From the NCBI GenBank assembly GCA_002341165.1, contig DDNL01000049.1:1-61610 (forward strand): a stretch of 61,610 bases of DNA. Reading direction: 5' to 3'. The position numbers were made by a program, and so were the translations under genes. This document shows positions 1 through 8,216 of this stretch, piece by piece. The notes under the pieces are model-generated. The model ran no database searches, was not told where the DNA came from, and saw only the letters and a list, made by a program, of their open reading frames with translations. Each line of letters starts with the position of its first letter. Position 1 is the first letter of the stretch. The DNA is from Shewanellaceae bacterium UBA2521 (GTDB taxonomy: Bacteria > Pseudomonadota > Gammaproteobacteria > Enterobacterales > Shewanellaceae).

Positions 1-1979
1 GCAATATCTTCTACGGCTTCTTCTGCAATGTCTTCTACAGCTTCTTCTTCTGCAATGTCTTCTGCTACTTCTTCTGCTTCTACTGCTGATTCTTCGGGAG
101 CTTCTACTGATTCATCGAGGGGTTCTTCTGTTGCTTTATCGCCTTCTTTCCCTTGTTGAGCTAAATTTTCTGCTTCAACAATTTTGGAGATCATGGCCTT
201 AGCTAACGAATCAATTTCAGCAACTTTTGCAATGACTTCCTCTGCTAAAGCTTCTGCTTCAGCAACTTTAACCATCACTTCTGATTGAGCTAAGTATTCA
301 ATATTAGATTCAACTTGAGACTGGGATTGCGTTTCAGCTTCAGCTTCAGTTTCGGCTTCGGCTTCAGTTTCGGCTTCAGTTTCGACTTCTGCTTCAGCTT
401 CTGCTTCAGCTTCTACTTCAGTTTCGGCTTCAGCTTCAGCTTCTGCTTCAGTTTCTGTTTCAGCTTCAGCTTCTACTTCAGTTTCTGCTTCAGTTTCTGT
501 TTCGGCTTCAGCTTCAGCTTCTGCTTCAGTTTCGGCTTCTGCTTCAGCTTCTACTTCAGTTTCTGCTTCGGCTTCATTTTCGGCTTCATTTTCTGTTTCG
601 GCTTCTACTTCAGTTTCGGCTTCTGTTTCGGCTTCAGCTTCAGCTTCAGCTTCTGCTTCAGCTTCTGCTTCTGCTTCTACTTCAGTTTCAGCTTCTGCTT
701 CTGTTTCGGCTTCAGTTTCTGCTTCTGCTTCTGCTTCTGCTTCTGCTTCTGCTTCAGCTTCAGTTTCAGCTTCAGCTTGTATTTCTGAAGGGGTTGCAGA
801 AGACATAGCCACCGACTCTTCAACTTCAGAAATTTCCTCAACGATTTCTTCAACTACAACTTCTTCAATCAACTCTTCTTGTACTTCAACTTGAGTTGAG
901 TCTGAAGGCGTATCTACTTCATCAGAAACCTGGGGCGAAACGCTTGCATCTTGCTCTTGATTTTGTAACGCGTCATTGCCATCCATAGTTGAAAGTTCTT
1001 GATCTTCGCTTGCAGAAAGCGCATCATCAGCTTCACTTTCTGAAGTAGTATCAGTAACAGATGCTTCATCTGCTTCCTGATCAGGTGAGGATTGTTCATT
1101 AGATATCTCAGCTTCTTCAACATCCGCTGTATCAGGTAACTCAACAAGATCGGATTTTGCATCAGGTTCTGCAATATGATGCTCATCTTCTTGCTCTGCA
1201 ACAGGCTCTTCTTGATCCGTGGTGACTTGTTCAGCTTCCGAGCCATTCTCTGTGCCCACAACGGCGTCTGTTGCATCGACTTCTGAGTCTGTATTGCTTT
1301 CTTCTGTAATCTCTTGATCGTTGCTTGCGGGTTCTGCCAAGCTTTCTTGACTTGTCTCATCAGCTTCTTCAGGTAATTCCGAGCTGGATTCCAAATGGGC
1401 TTCCATTTCAGCACTTGCTTTTTCAAGGGCTTCAGTATGATCTTCAACTTCTTCAGTAGAGGCTCCAGAGCTTGATATATCTTCCGTAACATTGGCTGAC
1501 TCTTGTTGATGCGGCGCTTCATCTGTTGTCTGATCGACTTGATCACCTGTTTCAGCTTCCGATGATACGGATTCCATATCTGTTTGATTCGACTCAGGCG
1601 CATCATCAGCAGTCTCAACATCTGGTGAAGGTTCATCTACTTCTTCGGCCTGATCCGTACTTTCTGTAATGGTTTCATCTTCAGATGGAAGAGTCTGAGT
1701 CGTTTCCTCTGACTCGGTTAAAGGCTTTACCTCTTGGGCCAGCACCTCAGGGGCTGGCTCTTCGACTATTTCGGCATCTTCAGTTTCTGCATCTGAAAGG
1801 GTTGAAGTTTCAGATTCTACTTGTGGCTCTTGTTCCGCGGTTTCTTCCGTTTCAGAAGTGGACTGTGCTGCTTGTGATGTAGCAGAATCGCTCTCTTCAT
1901 CGAGCACAGAATCTGATGTTTCCGTATTCAATAGTGTATTAAAAAAATTGAATACTTCTTTATCAGCTTCGGTTGACAT
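1..1979 (-). CDS. Acidic Glu/Ala-repeat protein, partial; candidate ParP (CheW-like array protein)
   Basis: An uninterrupted minus-strand frame runs from an ATG at 1979 to the left edge (at least 659 codons, C-terminus missing). A strong AAGGAGG Shine-Dalgarno lies 6 nt before the ATG, and the start overlaps the end of parC by 17 nt, so the two are translationally coupled. The N-terminus is MSTEADKEVFNFFNTLL. About 390 very acidic Glu/Ser/Asp/Thr/Gln residues follow, then roughly 150 residues (about 315-780) of near-perfect alternating Glu with Ala, Thr or Val. Next comes a helical, heptad-like stretch (about 180-310) and another acidic repeat. In polar flagellates the gene after parC is parP, which has a low-complexity N-terminus and a C-terminal CheW-like domain. 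That domain would lie beyond the edge, so the ParP call is inference from position and architecture only. Confidence 0.8.
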   Translation of the reverse strand, partial: MSTEADKEVFNFFNTLLNTETSDSVLDEESDSATSQAAQSTSETEETAEQEPQVESETSTLSDAETEDAEIVEEPAPEVLAQEVKPLTESEETTQTLPSEDETITESTDQAEEVDEPSPDVETADDAPESNQTDMESVSSEAETGDQVDQTTDEAPHQQESANVTEDISSSGASTEEVEDHTEALEKASAEMEAHLESSSELPEEADETSQESLAEPASNDQEITEESNTDSEVDATDAVVGTENGSEAEQVTTDQEEPVAEQEDEHHIAEPDAKSDLVELPDTADVEEAEISNEQSSPDQEADEASVTDTTSESEADDALSASEDQELSTMDGNDALQNQEQDASVSPQVSDEVDTPSDSTQVEVQEELIEEVVVEEIVEEISEVEESVAMSSATPSEIQAEAETEAEAEAEAEAEAEAETEAETEAEAETEVEAEAEAEAEAEAEAEAETEAETEVEAETENEAENEAEAETEVEAEAEAETEAEAEAEAETETEAETEVEAEAETETEAEAEAEAETEVEAEAEAEAEVETEAETEAEAETEAEAETQSQSQVESNIEYLAQSEVMVKVAEAEALAEEVIAKVAEIDSLAKAMISKIVEAENLAQQGKEGDKATEEPLDESVEAPEESAVEAEEVAEDIAEEEAVEDIAEEAVEDI

Positions 1980-2760
1980 GACCACCCTCCTTGCTCATGC
2001 ACTCTGAAAATAAGAGGCTGTAAGCCCGAGCACCTCGCGAACTACCCGCAAGATGCGTCAAGGGTAAATGGGACATACTTGCATTTCTAAAACTATTATC
2101 GATAGGAATCACGCGATCCCAAAGATGACTTTGAAACTCATTTTGCAAGTATTCAAGAGCTGTAAAACTGATTTGATTACGCCGATCAAACATCGTAGGC
2201 ACAATCAAGTGTCGATACTCAATATGCTGCGTTTTCCCCATAAGAACTAAAGTTTTAATCATTCTTTCTAGCCCTTTTAAAGCAAGAAAGTCGGTTTGTA
2301 CTGGAACAACAATCAACTCACATGCAGCTAAAGCATTGACCATCAGCACACCTAAAATAGGTGGACAATCAATCAAAACAAGGTCATAACGCCCTTCTAA
2401 AAACTTCAGTACATGTTTGAGTACTAATCCCATACCTGCATCTTGTCCCATTGCCCGATCAATAACGGATAAACCAATGTTTGCAGGAAGAATATCAAGA
2501 CCAAGAACAGGTAAATGAACAATAGCTTGTTTGACTAAATCACCTGTAAGATTTTCATGTGATTTAAATAGATCAAAAAGTGAAGTCTCTAAGCGATCAG
2601 CATCAAGGCCTAAGTAATAACCTAGCGAGGAATGAGGATCAGTGTCCACAACCAGAACGCGCTTGCCTTCTTTCAGTGCAACGCCAGCTAAATTAATGAC
2701 TGTTGTTGTTTTACCAACTCCACCTTTCTGATTTGCAACTGCCCAGACTTTCAACCACAT
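1963..2760 (-). CDS. parC: ParA-family ATPase ParC (polar positioning of chemotaxis arrays)
   Basis: 265 aa. A MinD/ParA-type deviant Walker A (KGGVGKTT, residues 12-19) follows an N-terminus reading WAVANQKGG. A second nucleotide motif VDTDPHSSLGYYLG lies near residue 40, and LVLIDCPP is the Walker B-like segment. This N-terminus and the position after cheB match the ParC/Soj-like ATPases of Vibrio and Pseudomonas chemotaxis operons, which form a polar cue that localises chemoreceptor arrays together with ParP. The gene is separated from cheB by 159 bp that hold a possible sigma-54 promoter. Its end overlaps the acidic repeat gene. No motCD genes lie between cheB and parC, unlike in Pseudomonas. 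Confidence 0.87.
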   Translation of the reverse strand: MWLKVWAVANQKGGVGKTTTVINLAGVALKEGKRVLVVDTDPHSSLGYYLGLDADRLETSLFDLFKSHENLTGDLVKQAIVHLPVLGLDILPANIGLSVIDRAMGQDAGMGLVLKHVLKFLEGRYDLVLIDCPPILGVLMVNALAACELIVVPVQTDFLALKGLERMIKTLVLMGKTQHIEYRHLIVPTMFDRRNQISFTALEYLQNEFQSHLWDRVIPIDNSFRNASMSHLPLTHLAGSSRGARAYSLLFSECMSKEGGHVNRS

Positions 2761-2867
2761 TGCCTCTTACGTTATCAGAATCTAAAGCAATAGAAACTCT
2801 ATCACTCGGTTGACAGTCCTTTGTTTAATTTAAAAGCTAACCTCAATCCACTCTATACACTTTACAA

Positions 2868-2883
2868 AGCAAAAATCATACCT
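2868..2883 (-). promoter_or_regulatory. Possible sigma-54 promoter upstream of parC
   Basis: Minus-strand reading AGGTATG-ATTT-TTGCT keeps the essential GG-N10-GC spacing and the TTGC -12 box, but the -24 box is imperfect. A start near 2856 would give a leader of about 95 nt before parC. Confidence 0.4.
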
Positions 2884-2919
2884 CTTTTATGGGTACTCTG
2901 TTACACCTCGCTTTTATGG
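2881..2919. repeat. Short direct repeat in the cheB-parC gap
   Basis: CCTCTTTTATGG (2881-2892) recurs as CCTCGCTTTTATGG (2906-2919) about two helical turns away, just after the cheB stop codon. It could be a pair of protein-binding half-sites next to the candidate parC promoter. No known operator was recognised. Confidence 0.4.
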
Positions 2920-3993
2920 TTAACCTTTAATCTCCATCATGATACAAGATGCCACCGCTTCAAGCTTAATAGAGTGCGATGAGACACCCGCACTTGCAAC
3001 CGCATGCGGCATGCCATACACCACGCAGCTTGCTTCATCTTGTGCCCACACTGTGGCACCCTTCTCTTTCAACTCTCGCGCTCCCTCACAACCATCAGCA
3101 CCCATACCTGTTAAAATCACAGACAAAATATCTCCACCAATGACGCGCGCCACAGATGCAAAAGTCTCATCAACAGAAGGGTTATAGACTAAATCAGGAT
3201 TAGCATCACTGACATCAAGAGTATAGTTAGCACCGGCCTTTTTAAGCACCATTTGCATACCGCCTGGTGCTAAATAAGCACACCCCGCTTCAACCTTCAT
3301 ACCATGTTCAGCATGCTTAACACCTATGTTGCATAAGCCATTTAAACGCGTTGCAAAAGCAGGAGTGAACGCAGCTGGCATATGTTGTATCAATAAAATA
3401 GGATAGGGAAAGTCCGCAGGTAACTCTTGTAAGACAACTTGTAATGCCGCAGGTCCTCCTGTAGAAGTACCAATCAAAAGCATTTTATATTTTTTGCCTG
3501 TCGCTTTGCGTGGAGGATTATGCATATTAAAACTTGCCGGAACACTGGTCTTCTCCTTAAGAGGTGCAGGTTTAGGTAAGCTTGCAGACCCTGCACCTTT
3601 AGCTAAAGCATAGATCCTATCTTGCAAAATTTTAGAAACTTGGGAGGCATCATCGCCGGCAATTTCATCAAACTTCTTCGGCATAAAATCAACAGCGCCT
3701 GCTGCAAGCGCATCGAGTGTAGCTTGTGCACCTTCATGAGTTAAAGATGAAAACATTAAAATAGGACAAGGTGTTTTTGACATGATCTCTCGCGTAGCAT
3801 CAATACCATTCATTTCTGGCATTTCGATATCCATCACAATTACATCAGGTTTTACCTCTGCAGCTTTTTGTACCCCAATTTTGCCATTTTCTGCTGTATC
3901 TACAACCTTGATATCGGAGTCCGACTCCAGCAGCTCAATCAGGCGAGCTCTGAAAAATTTGGAGTCATCCACAATTAAAACATTAACTGGCAT
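2920..3993 (-). CDS. cheB: Chemotaxis protein-glutamate methylesterase CheB
   Basis: 357 aa from the ATG at 3993, which has AGAGGA upstream; a longer in-frame extension to 4035 lacks these signals. The N-terminal receiver domain has D9/D10 and phospho-acceptor D55 (VMDIEMPEMNG). A Pro/Lys linker (about 130-168) leads to the methylesterase domain with catalytic S177 (GTSTGG), H204 (IQHMP) and D300 (GMGADG). It demethylates or deamidates receptor glutamates when phosphorylated by CheA, resetting adaptation. It has no C-terminal receptor-tethering pentapeptide. It follows cheA directly. No cheR is in the window. Confidence 0.95.
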   Translation of the reverse strand: MPVNVLIVDDSKFFRARLIELLESDSDIKVVDTAENGKIGVQKAAEVKPDVIVMDIEMPEMNGIDATREIMSKTPCPILMFSSLTHEGAQATLDALAAGAVDFMPKKFDEIAGDDASQVSKILQDRIYALAKGAGSASLPKPAPLKEKTSVPASFNMHNPPRKATGKKYKMLLIGTSTGGPAALQVVLQELPADFPYPILLIQHMPAAFTPAFATRLNGLCNIGVKHAEHGMKVEAGCAYLAPGGMQMVLKKAGANYTLDVSDANPDLVYNPSVDETFASVARVIGGDILSVILTGMGADGCEGARELKEKGATVWAQDEASCVVYGMPHAVASAGVSSHSIKLEAVASCIMMEIKG

Positions 3994-4037
3994 TTTTATA
4001 TCCTCTATTTTATTGTCTACCGAATAAGCCTGCAACC

Positions 4038-6275
4038 TTACTCTTCACTACTACCTTCAACTGTCCCACCTTCAGACTCTTGCGCCTCAGCGCCTTCACT
4101 TTCATCAGCAACTTGCTCCTGCTCATCATCTTGCTCTTGTACTGCTACATCAGGCTGAGGAACGCAACATGTCTTGCTACCACCGTGGCGATAACCATGC
4201 GTCATAAGCTTTTTAGCAAGCTCTTTATTATGATGATTACCTGGTTTGGTATAAAACTTAATTAACACAGGCACATCTAAAATAAGCGCGATCCCTCCGT
4301 CCGAAGTAATCGTTGCCCCTGACATACCTGGCACTTTATTTAACAAAGCACCTAGAGGCTTAATCACCACTTCTTGCTGCCCAATTAACGAGTCCACCAC
4401 AAGTCCTATCGACTGCATACCGACCTGGACAACAACAACATGTCCTTTTTTAGGTCTATCCACTCTACCGTGTGTAAAAATACCTTCAATCAAGTCAATA
4501 TCTGTAGCGAGCCATTCATCTAAATAAAAGACAGGAATCGCTTTATTGCGCACAATCACAGTCATTTGAGCATTCACAACATTGATCTGATCTAAATCAA
4601 GGTTAAATATTTCACTGATTCCAGATAGAGGTAAAGCAAACGGACGGCTGGCAATAATAATCATCAAAGTAGGCATAATAGCCAAAGTCAAAGGCACTTT
4701 AATCTCTAATTTCGTCCCTTTACCTAAAGCTGAGTCAATCTGTAAAATACCGTTGAGCTGATTAATCTTTGTTTTCACAACGTCCATACCTACACCACGG
4801 CCAGAAATATCAGAGATTTCTGTTTTCGTTGAAAAACCTGCCATAAAGATTAAATTATAAGCATCCGTATCGCTCATTCTATCGGCTGCATCTCTATCTA
4901 GAACACCACGCTCAACAGCAATATCCTTGAGTTTATCTGGATCCATACCCGCTCCATCGTCAACAATACTCAAGAGAATATGGTCACCTTCTTGAGATGC
5001 TGCGAGGACGATTTTACCCATTCGAGGTTTACCGTTTTCTTCTCGAACATCAGGCATTTCAATACCATGATCAACGGAATTTCGAACTAAGTGAACCAAT
5101 GGATCAGCTAAAGCTTCAACTAAGTTTTTATCTAAATCTGTTTCTTCACCTTCAAGCTCTAGAGTAATTTCTTTCTTCAAACTACGTGATAAATCACGTA
5201 CAACTCGCGGAAAGCGCCCAAATACTTTCTTAATAGGTTGCATGCGCGTTTTCATCACTGCACCTTGCAGATCTGACGTGACTAAATCTAAGTTTGCTAA
5301 AGCTGTATTCAAGGCTTGATCACTGTATTCATTGCCTAATAAGATAAGGCGGTTGCGCACAAGTACCAATTCACCGACCATATTCATAATACTATCAAGC
5401 CTTGCTGTATCGACCCTTACAGTTTCAACAGGCCCCTCTTTTTCTTTAGGTTTGGCAGGCTTTGTTTCTTTTTTTGCTGGAGCGGCTGCAGGTGCTGGAG
5501 CTTCTTCTGCTACAGGTGCTGGCGCTTCTTCTGGCGCAGGTTCTGGTGCATCTTCTGCTACAGGTGCTGGAGCTTCTTCGCTTTCTGATGCTGCCTCCTC
5601 TTGCTCGCTAGGCTCAGAATCGGATGGTTCACCTTGTAAATCATCTAACATACTTTCAAACTCTTCGTCTGTAATTTCATCCGTTCCAGAGCTGGTTTCA
5701 GCTTCAGATACTACTTCGGCTTCAGGCGCTGCTTCGGCTTCAACTGGGCTATCTTTCAAACCATCAAGAAGCGCTTCAAACTCTTCCGCGCTCATTTCAT
5801 CGACGCTCGAGTCACCTTCTGATGCCGCAGGAGCTGCTTCTGCAGCCGGTGCTGCTTCTGCAGGCGGAGCTGCTGATGCAGGCGGAGCTTCATCAAGACC
5901 TGCTAAACGATGTAGATCTGAAACAATTTGGGGATCGGCGGGTTGAATTTCCTCTCGTTCTTGTAGCTGGCCAAACATAATGGTGACTACATCTGTTGCC
6001 TGTAAGATCACATCCATTAATTCAGGAGAAACTTCAACTTTGCCACTGCGGAGTAAATCGAAAAGGTTTTCTGCGCCATGGCATATATCCACCATAGGCG
6101 TAATACCAAGAAATCCGGCACCACCTTTAATCGTATGGTATCCACGGAAGATAGCATTCAATAAGTCGCCATCTTCTGGGTTGTTTTCAAGCTCGACAAT
6201 CTGCTCTTGCAAAAGCTCGATTATCTCTCCTGCCTCAACCAAAAAATCCTGTAGAATATCTTCATCAAGATCCAT
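4038..6275 (-). CDS. cheA: Chemotaxis histidine kinase CheA
   Basis: 745 aa. The HPt domain carries phospho-accepting H47 (GYHTIKGGAGF). A long Ala/Glu/Pro-rich linker (about 130-283) contains two copies of a short acidic helix motif, EEFEALLDGL (164-173) and EEFESMLDDL (204-213). Dimerisation (about 285-350) and HATPase domains follow, with N box LVHLVRNSVDHGIE (394-407), DDGAGMD (439-445) and GRGVGMDVV (492-500). A CheW-like regulatory domain (about 530-665) ends in an unusual acidic tail rich in Glu, Gln and Ser. It phosphorylates CheY and CheB under receptor/CheW control. A GGAAGG Shine-Dalgarno precedes the ATG, 20 bp after cheZ. In Vibrio the linker region contacts ParP; here that is inference. 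Confidence 0.96.
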   Translation of the reverse strand: MDLDEDILQDFLVEAGEIIELLQEQIVELENNPEDGDLLNAIFRGYHTIKGGAGFLGITPMVDICHGAENLFDLLRSGKVEVSPELMDVILQATDVVTIMFGQLQEREEIQPADPQIVSDLHRLAGLDEAPPASAAPPAEAAPAAEAAPAASEGDSSVDEMSAEEFEALLDGLKDSPVEAEAAPEAEVVSEAETSSGTDEITDEEFESMLDDLQGEPSDSEPSEQEEAASESEEAPAPVAEDAPEPAPEEAPAPVAEEAPAPAAAPAKKETKPAKPKEKEGPVETVRVDTARLDSIMNMVGELVLVRNRLILLGNEYSDQALNTALANLDLVTSDLQGAVMKTRMQPIKKVFGRFPRVVRDLSRSLKKEITLELEGEETDLDKNLVEALADPLVHLVRNSVDHGIEMPDVREENGKPRMGKIVLAASQEGDHILLSIVDDGAGMDPDKLKDIAVERGVLDRDAADRMSDTDAYNLIFMAGFSTKTEISDISGRGVGMDVVKTKINQLNGILQIDSALGKGTKLEIKVPLTLAIMPTLMIIIASRPFALPLSGISEIFNLDLDQINVVNAQMTVIVRNKAIPVFYLDEWLATDIDLIEGIFTHGRVDRPKKGHVVVVQVGMQSIGLVVDSLIGQQEVVIKPLGALLNKVPGMSGATITSDGGIALILDVPVLIKFYTKPGNHHNKELAKKLMTHGYRHGGSKTCCVPQPDVAVQEQDDEQEQVADESEGAEAQESEGGTVEGSSEE

Positions 6276-6295
6276 ACAACCTTCCTGATGTGCCG

Positions 6296-7039
6296 TTAAA
6301 AGCCTAAACTAGACAGTAAATCATCTACTTCATCTTGATTTTGAGCTACATCATCACGTTTCTCAGCATTAACAATCGGGCCCTCAGCTTTAGTGCCAGG
6401 GATGATTTTTTTCTCTTCTTGTACAGGTGTAGATGTGACATCACCAAAAATTTTTAATATATCTATTAGATTATTTTGTACTTCTTCAATCATATCTATC
6501 GTGCGTTTAATAACCTGCCCAGATAAGTCTTGAAACCCCTGAGCAAGAACAATATCGTTAGTAAGAGAAGTAATTTCTACCGCTGTTTTTTGCACTTGAT
6601 CAAAGTACAGATTAATTTCACGACATAACTTCTGAAATTGAGAGACATCAATCTCTCGAGCAAGTAATTTTTTCCATATAGGTACAAACTGATCAAGCTT
6701 AATCTGTAAATCCACTGCGAGAGGATGGACTTTTTCAGCTAAATCCATAGTCTTATTGGCCGCTTCTTCAGTGATACGAATCACATAACTTAAGCCCTCT
6801 TGAGCATCATCGAAATCAACATCTTTTAAACTCTGAATATTAGTATCATCGGAAAATTTATTCATAGAGTCATGCAACTGACGCGTCAGTTTGCCTATCT
6901 CCGCAAAAAGCTCAGTTTTAAGAGGTTCAGCTAAGTTAACAAAATTTTCATTAGCTTTTTGCTTATCTCCCTTCTCTAAAAGGGCAACAAGTTCTTTAGC
7001 CTGTTCTAAATTAATCAAATTCATGTTTGAACTAGACAT
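6296..7039 (-). CDS. cheZ: CheY-P phosphatase CheZ
   Basis: 247 aa, mostly helical. It carries the catalytic helix QGFQDLSGQVIKRTIDMI, whose Asp and Gln position the water that dephosphorylates CheY-P. It ends in the CheY-docking peptide DDLLSSLGF typical of CheZ. It lies between cheY and cheA in the common polar-flagellum order, which terminates the motor signal. An acidic/Lys linker (about 205-235) separates the catalytic helices from the docking peptide. Confidence 0.95.
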   Translation of the reverse strand: MSSSNMNLINLEQAKELVALLEKGDKQKANENFVNLAEPLKTELFAEIGKLTRQLHDSMNKFSDDTNIQSLKDVDFDDAQEGLSYVIRITEEAANKTMDLAEKVHPLAVDLQIKLDQFVPIWKKLLAREIDVSQFQKLCREINLYFDQVQKTAVEITSLTNDIVLAQGFQDLSGQVIKRTIDMIEEVQNNLIDILKIFGDVTSTPVQEEKKIIPGTKAEGPIVNAEKRDDVAQNQDEVDDLLSSLGF

Positions 7040-7053
7040 ACGGTCGCCCTTAT

Positions 7054-7437
7054 TTAATCTAACCTTTCAAAGATTTTATCTAATTTCTCTTTTAAAGTTC
7101 CTGCGGTAAAAGGTTTTACAATGTAACCGTTAACACCTGCTTGTGCAGCTTCAACAATCTGCTCTTTCTTGGCCTCGGCTGTAACCAGTAATACAGGTAA
7201 ATGCTTGAGTTTGTCATCTGCTCGAATCGCTTTCAGTAAGTCAATTCCCTGCATGCCTGGCATATTCCAATCCGTCACAACGAAGTCAAAGTCACCTTTT
7301 TGCAACATAGGTAAGGCTGTCAGACCATCATCGGCCTCTTGTGTATTATTAAAGCCAAGATCACGCAAAAGATTTTTTACGATTCGTCTCATTGTAGAAA
7401 AGTCATCTACAACAAGTATTTTCATATTTTTATCCAA
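7054..7437 (-). CDS. cheY: Chemotaxis response regulator CheY
   Basis: 127 aa single receiver domain that binds FliM when phosphorylated. The chosen start is a TTG at 7437 with GGAGG 5 nt upstream. It gives an N-terminus M-DKNMKILVVDD very like Vibrio CheY; an internal ATG at 7425 (MKILVVDD) or a TTG at 7449 are alternatives. Acidic pocket D11/D12, phospho-acceptor D56 (VTDWNMPG), the LVTAEAK switch region and the conserved Lys in YIVKPFT are all present. It follows fliA closely and precedes cheZ. Confidence 0.95.
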   Translation of the reverse strand: MDKNMKILVVDDFSTMRRIVKNLLRDLGFNNTQEADDGLTALPMLQKGDFDFVVTDWNMPGMQGIDLLKAIRADDKLKHLPVLLVTAEAKKEQIVEAAQAGVNGYIVKPFTAGTLKEKLDKIFERLD

Positions 7438-7469
7438 AACAGCCTCCAATCAAAAAGATATGAATTAGT

Positions 7470-8216
7470 TTACATTGATGCATTATTACTCCAACTTCTT
7501 AATTTAGCTTTAAGGCGTAAAAGCGCTTGGCTATGAATCTGACTTACACGTGACTCACTTACACTTAAGACTAAACCTATTTCTTTTAAACTCATTGCTT
7601 CATCATAGTAAAGTGATAACACAAGTGACTCTCTCTCTGGTAAGCTTCTAATTGCATCTATCAACGCTTGTCTAAAGTAACTATCGACCAGTTTCTCAAA
7701 AGCTCCATCAAAATTTTCATCCGATGTGTTTTGTAACATATCAGCAGGAATGCCAAGGTCTTCAATTCCTATAACTTTTCCAACAAAAACATCTTTTAAA
7801 ATAGCGTGATACTCTTGCAAAGAACACTCAAGCCTCTTCGCAATCTCAAAATCACGCGCATCACGACCCAATTCTTGTTCAAGCCGCTCTATCACTTCCG
7901 AAATCATGCGGTTATTACGATGAACAGAACGTGGTACCCAGTCTCCTTTACGCACTTCATCGAGCATAGCGCCTCGGATGCGAATGCCTGCAAAAGTTTC
8001 AAACTTAGCCCCTTTGTTTGCATCAAACTTACCTGCTGCTTCGAATAAGCCAAGCATACCTGCTTGAAATAAATCATCGACTTGTACACTTGAAGGCAGT
8101 CTCGCCGCTAGATGATGCGCAATGCGCTTCACCAAAGGTGAATACTTCTCTATAAGCTGTTGTTTATCTTGAAAGTTTGTATAAGTTAGTGCTTTATTCA
8201 CAATACAAGCCCTCAT
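7470..8216 (-). CDS. fliA: Flagellar sigma factor FliA (sigma-28)
   Basis: 248 aa. Sigma region 2 includes DLFQAGMLGLFEAAGKFD and FAGIRIRGAMLDEVRKGDWVPR. Region 3 follows, and region 4 ends with the helix-turn-helix MSLKEIGLVLSVSESRVSQIHSQ. It directs late flagellar and chemotaxis genes; a matching promoter is visible upstream of motX. The start is uncertain: the ATG at 8216 lacks a good ribosome site, while a GTG at 8201 has AUGAGGG 8 nt upstream and overlaps the flhG stop, so it may be the true start. It is flanked by flhG and cheY as in Vibrio and Pseudomonas. Confidence 0.94.
   Translation of the reverse strand: MRACIVNKALTYTNFQDKQQLIEKYSPLVKRIAHHLAARLPSSVQVDDLFQAGMLGLFEAAGKFDANKGAKFETFAGIRIRGAMLDEVRKGDWVPRSVHRNNRMISEVIERLEQELGRDARDFEIAKRLECSLQEYHAILKDVFVGKVIGIEDLGIPADMLQNTSDENFDGAFEKLVDSYFRQALIDAIRSLPERESLVLSLYYDEAMSLKEIGLVLSVSESRVSQIHSQALLRLKAKLRSWSNNASM

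Noticed and set aside
300..780. CRISPR-like or minisatellite array
   Set aside because: The repeats are 6-bp codon-pair units within an open frame with no unique spacers.
315..788. Plus-strand frame coding alternating Phe-Ser/Phe-Gly
   Set aside because: It is the reverse complement of the Glu-Ala/Thr repeat of the minus-strand gene. It has a TTG start, no ribosome site, and an implausible composition.
914..1636. Basic Lys/Leu/Met-rich minus-strand frame
   Set aside because: It lies inside the acidic repeat gene in another frame, which alone has a proper start and coupling to parC.
2761..2867. FliA-type promoter before parC
   Set aside because: TAAA-like and CCGA-like pieces exist, but no correctly spaced GCCGATAA box was found.
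5332..5946. Plus-strand Ser/Ala-rich frame opposite cheA
   Set aside because: It mirrors the low-complexity CheA linker; no start signals or homology were recognised.
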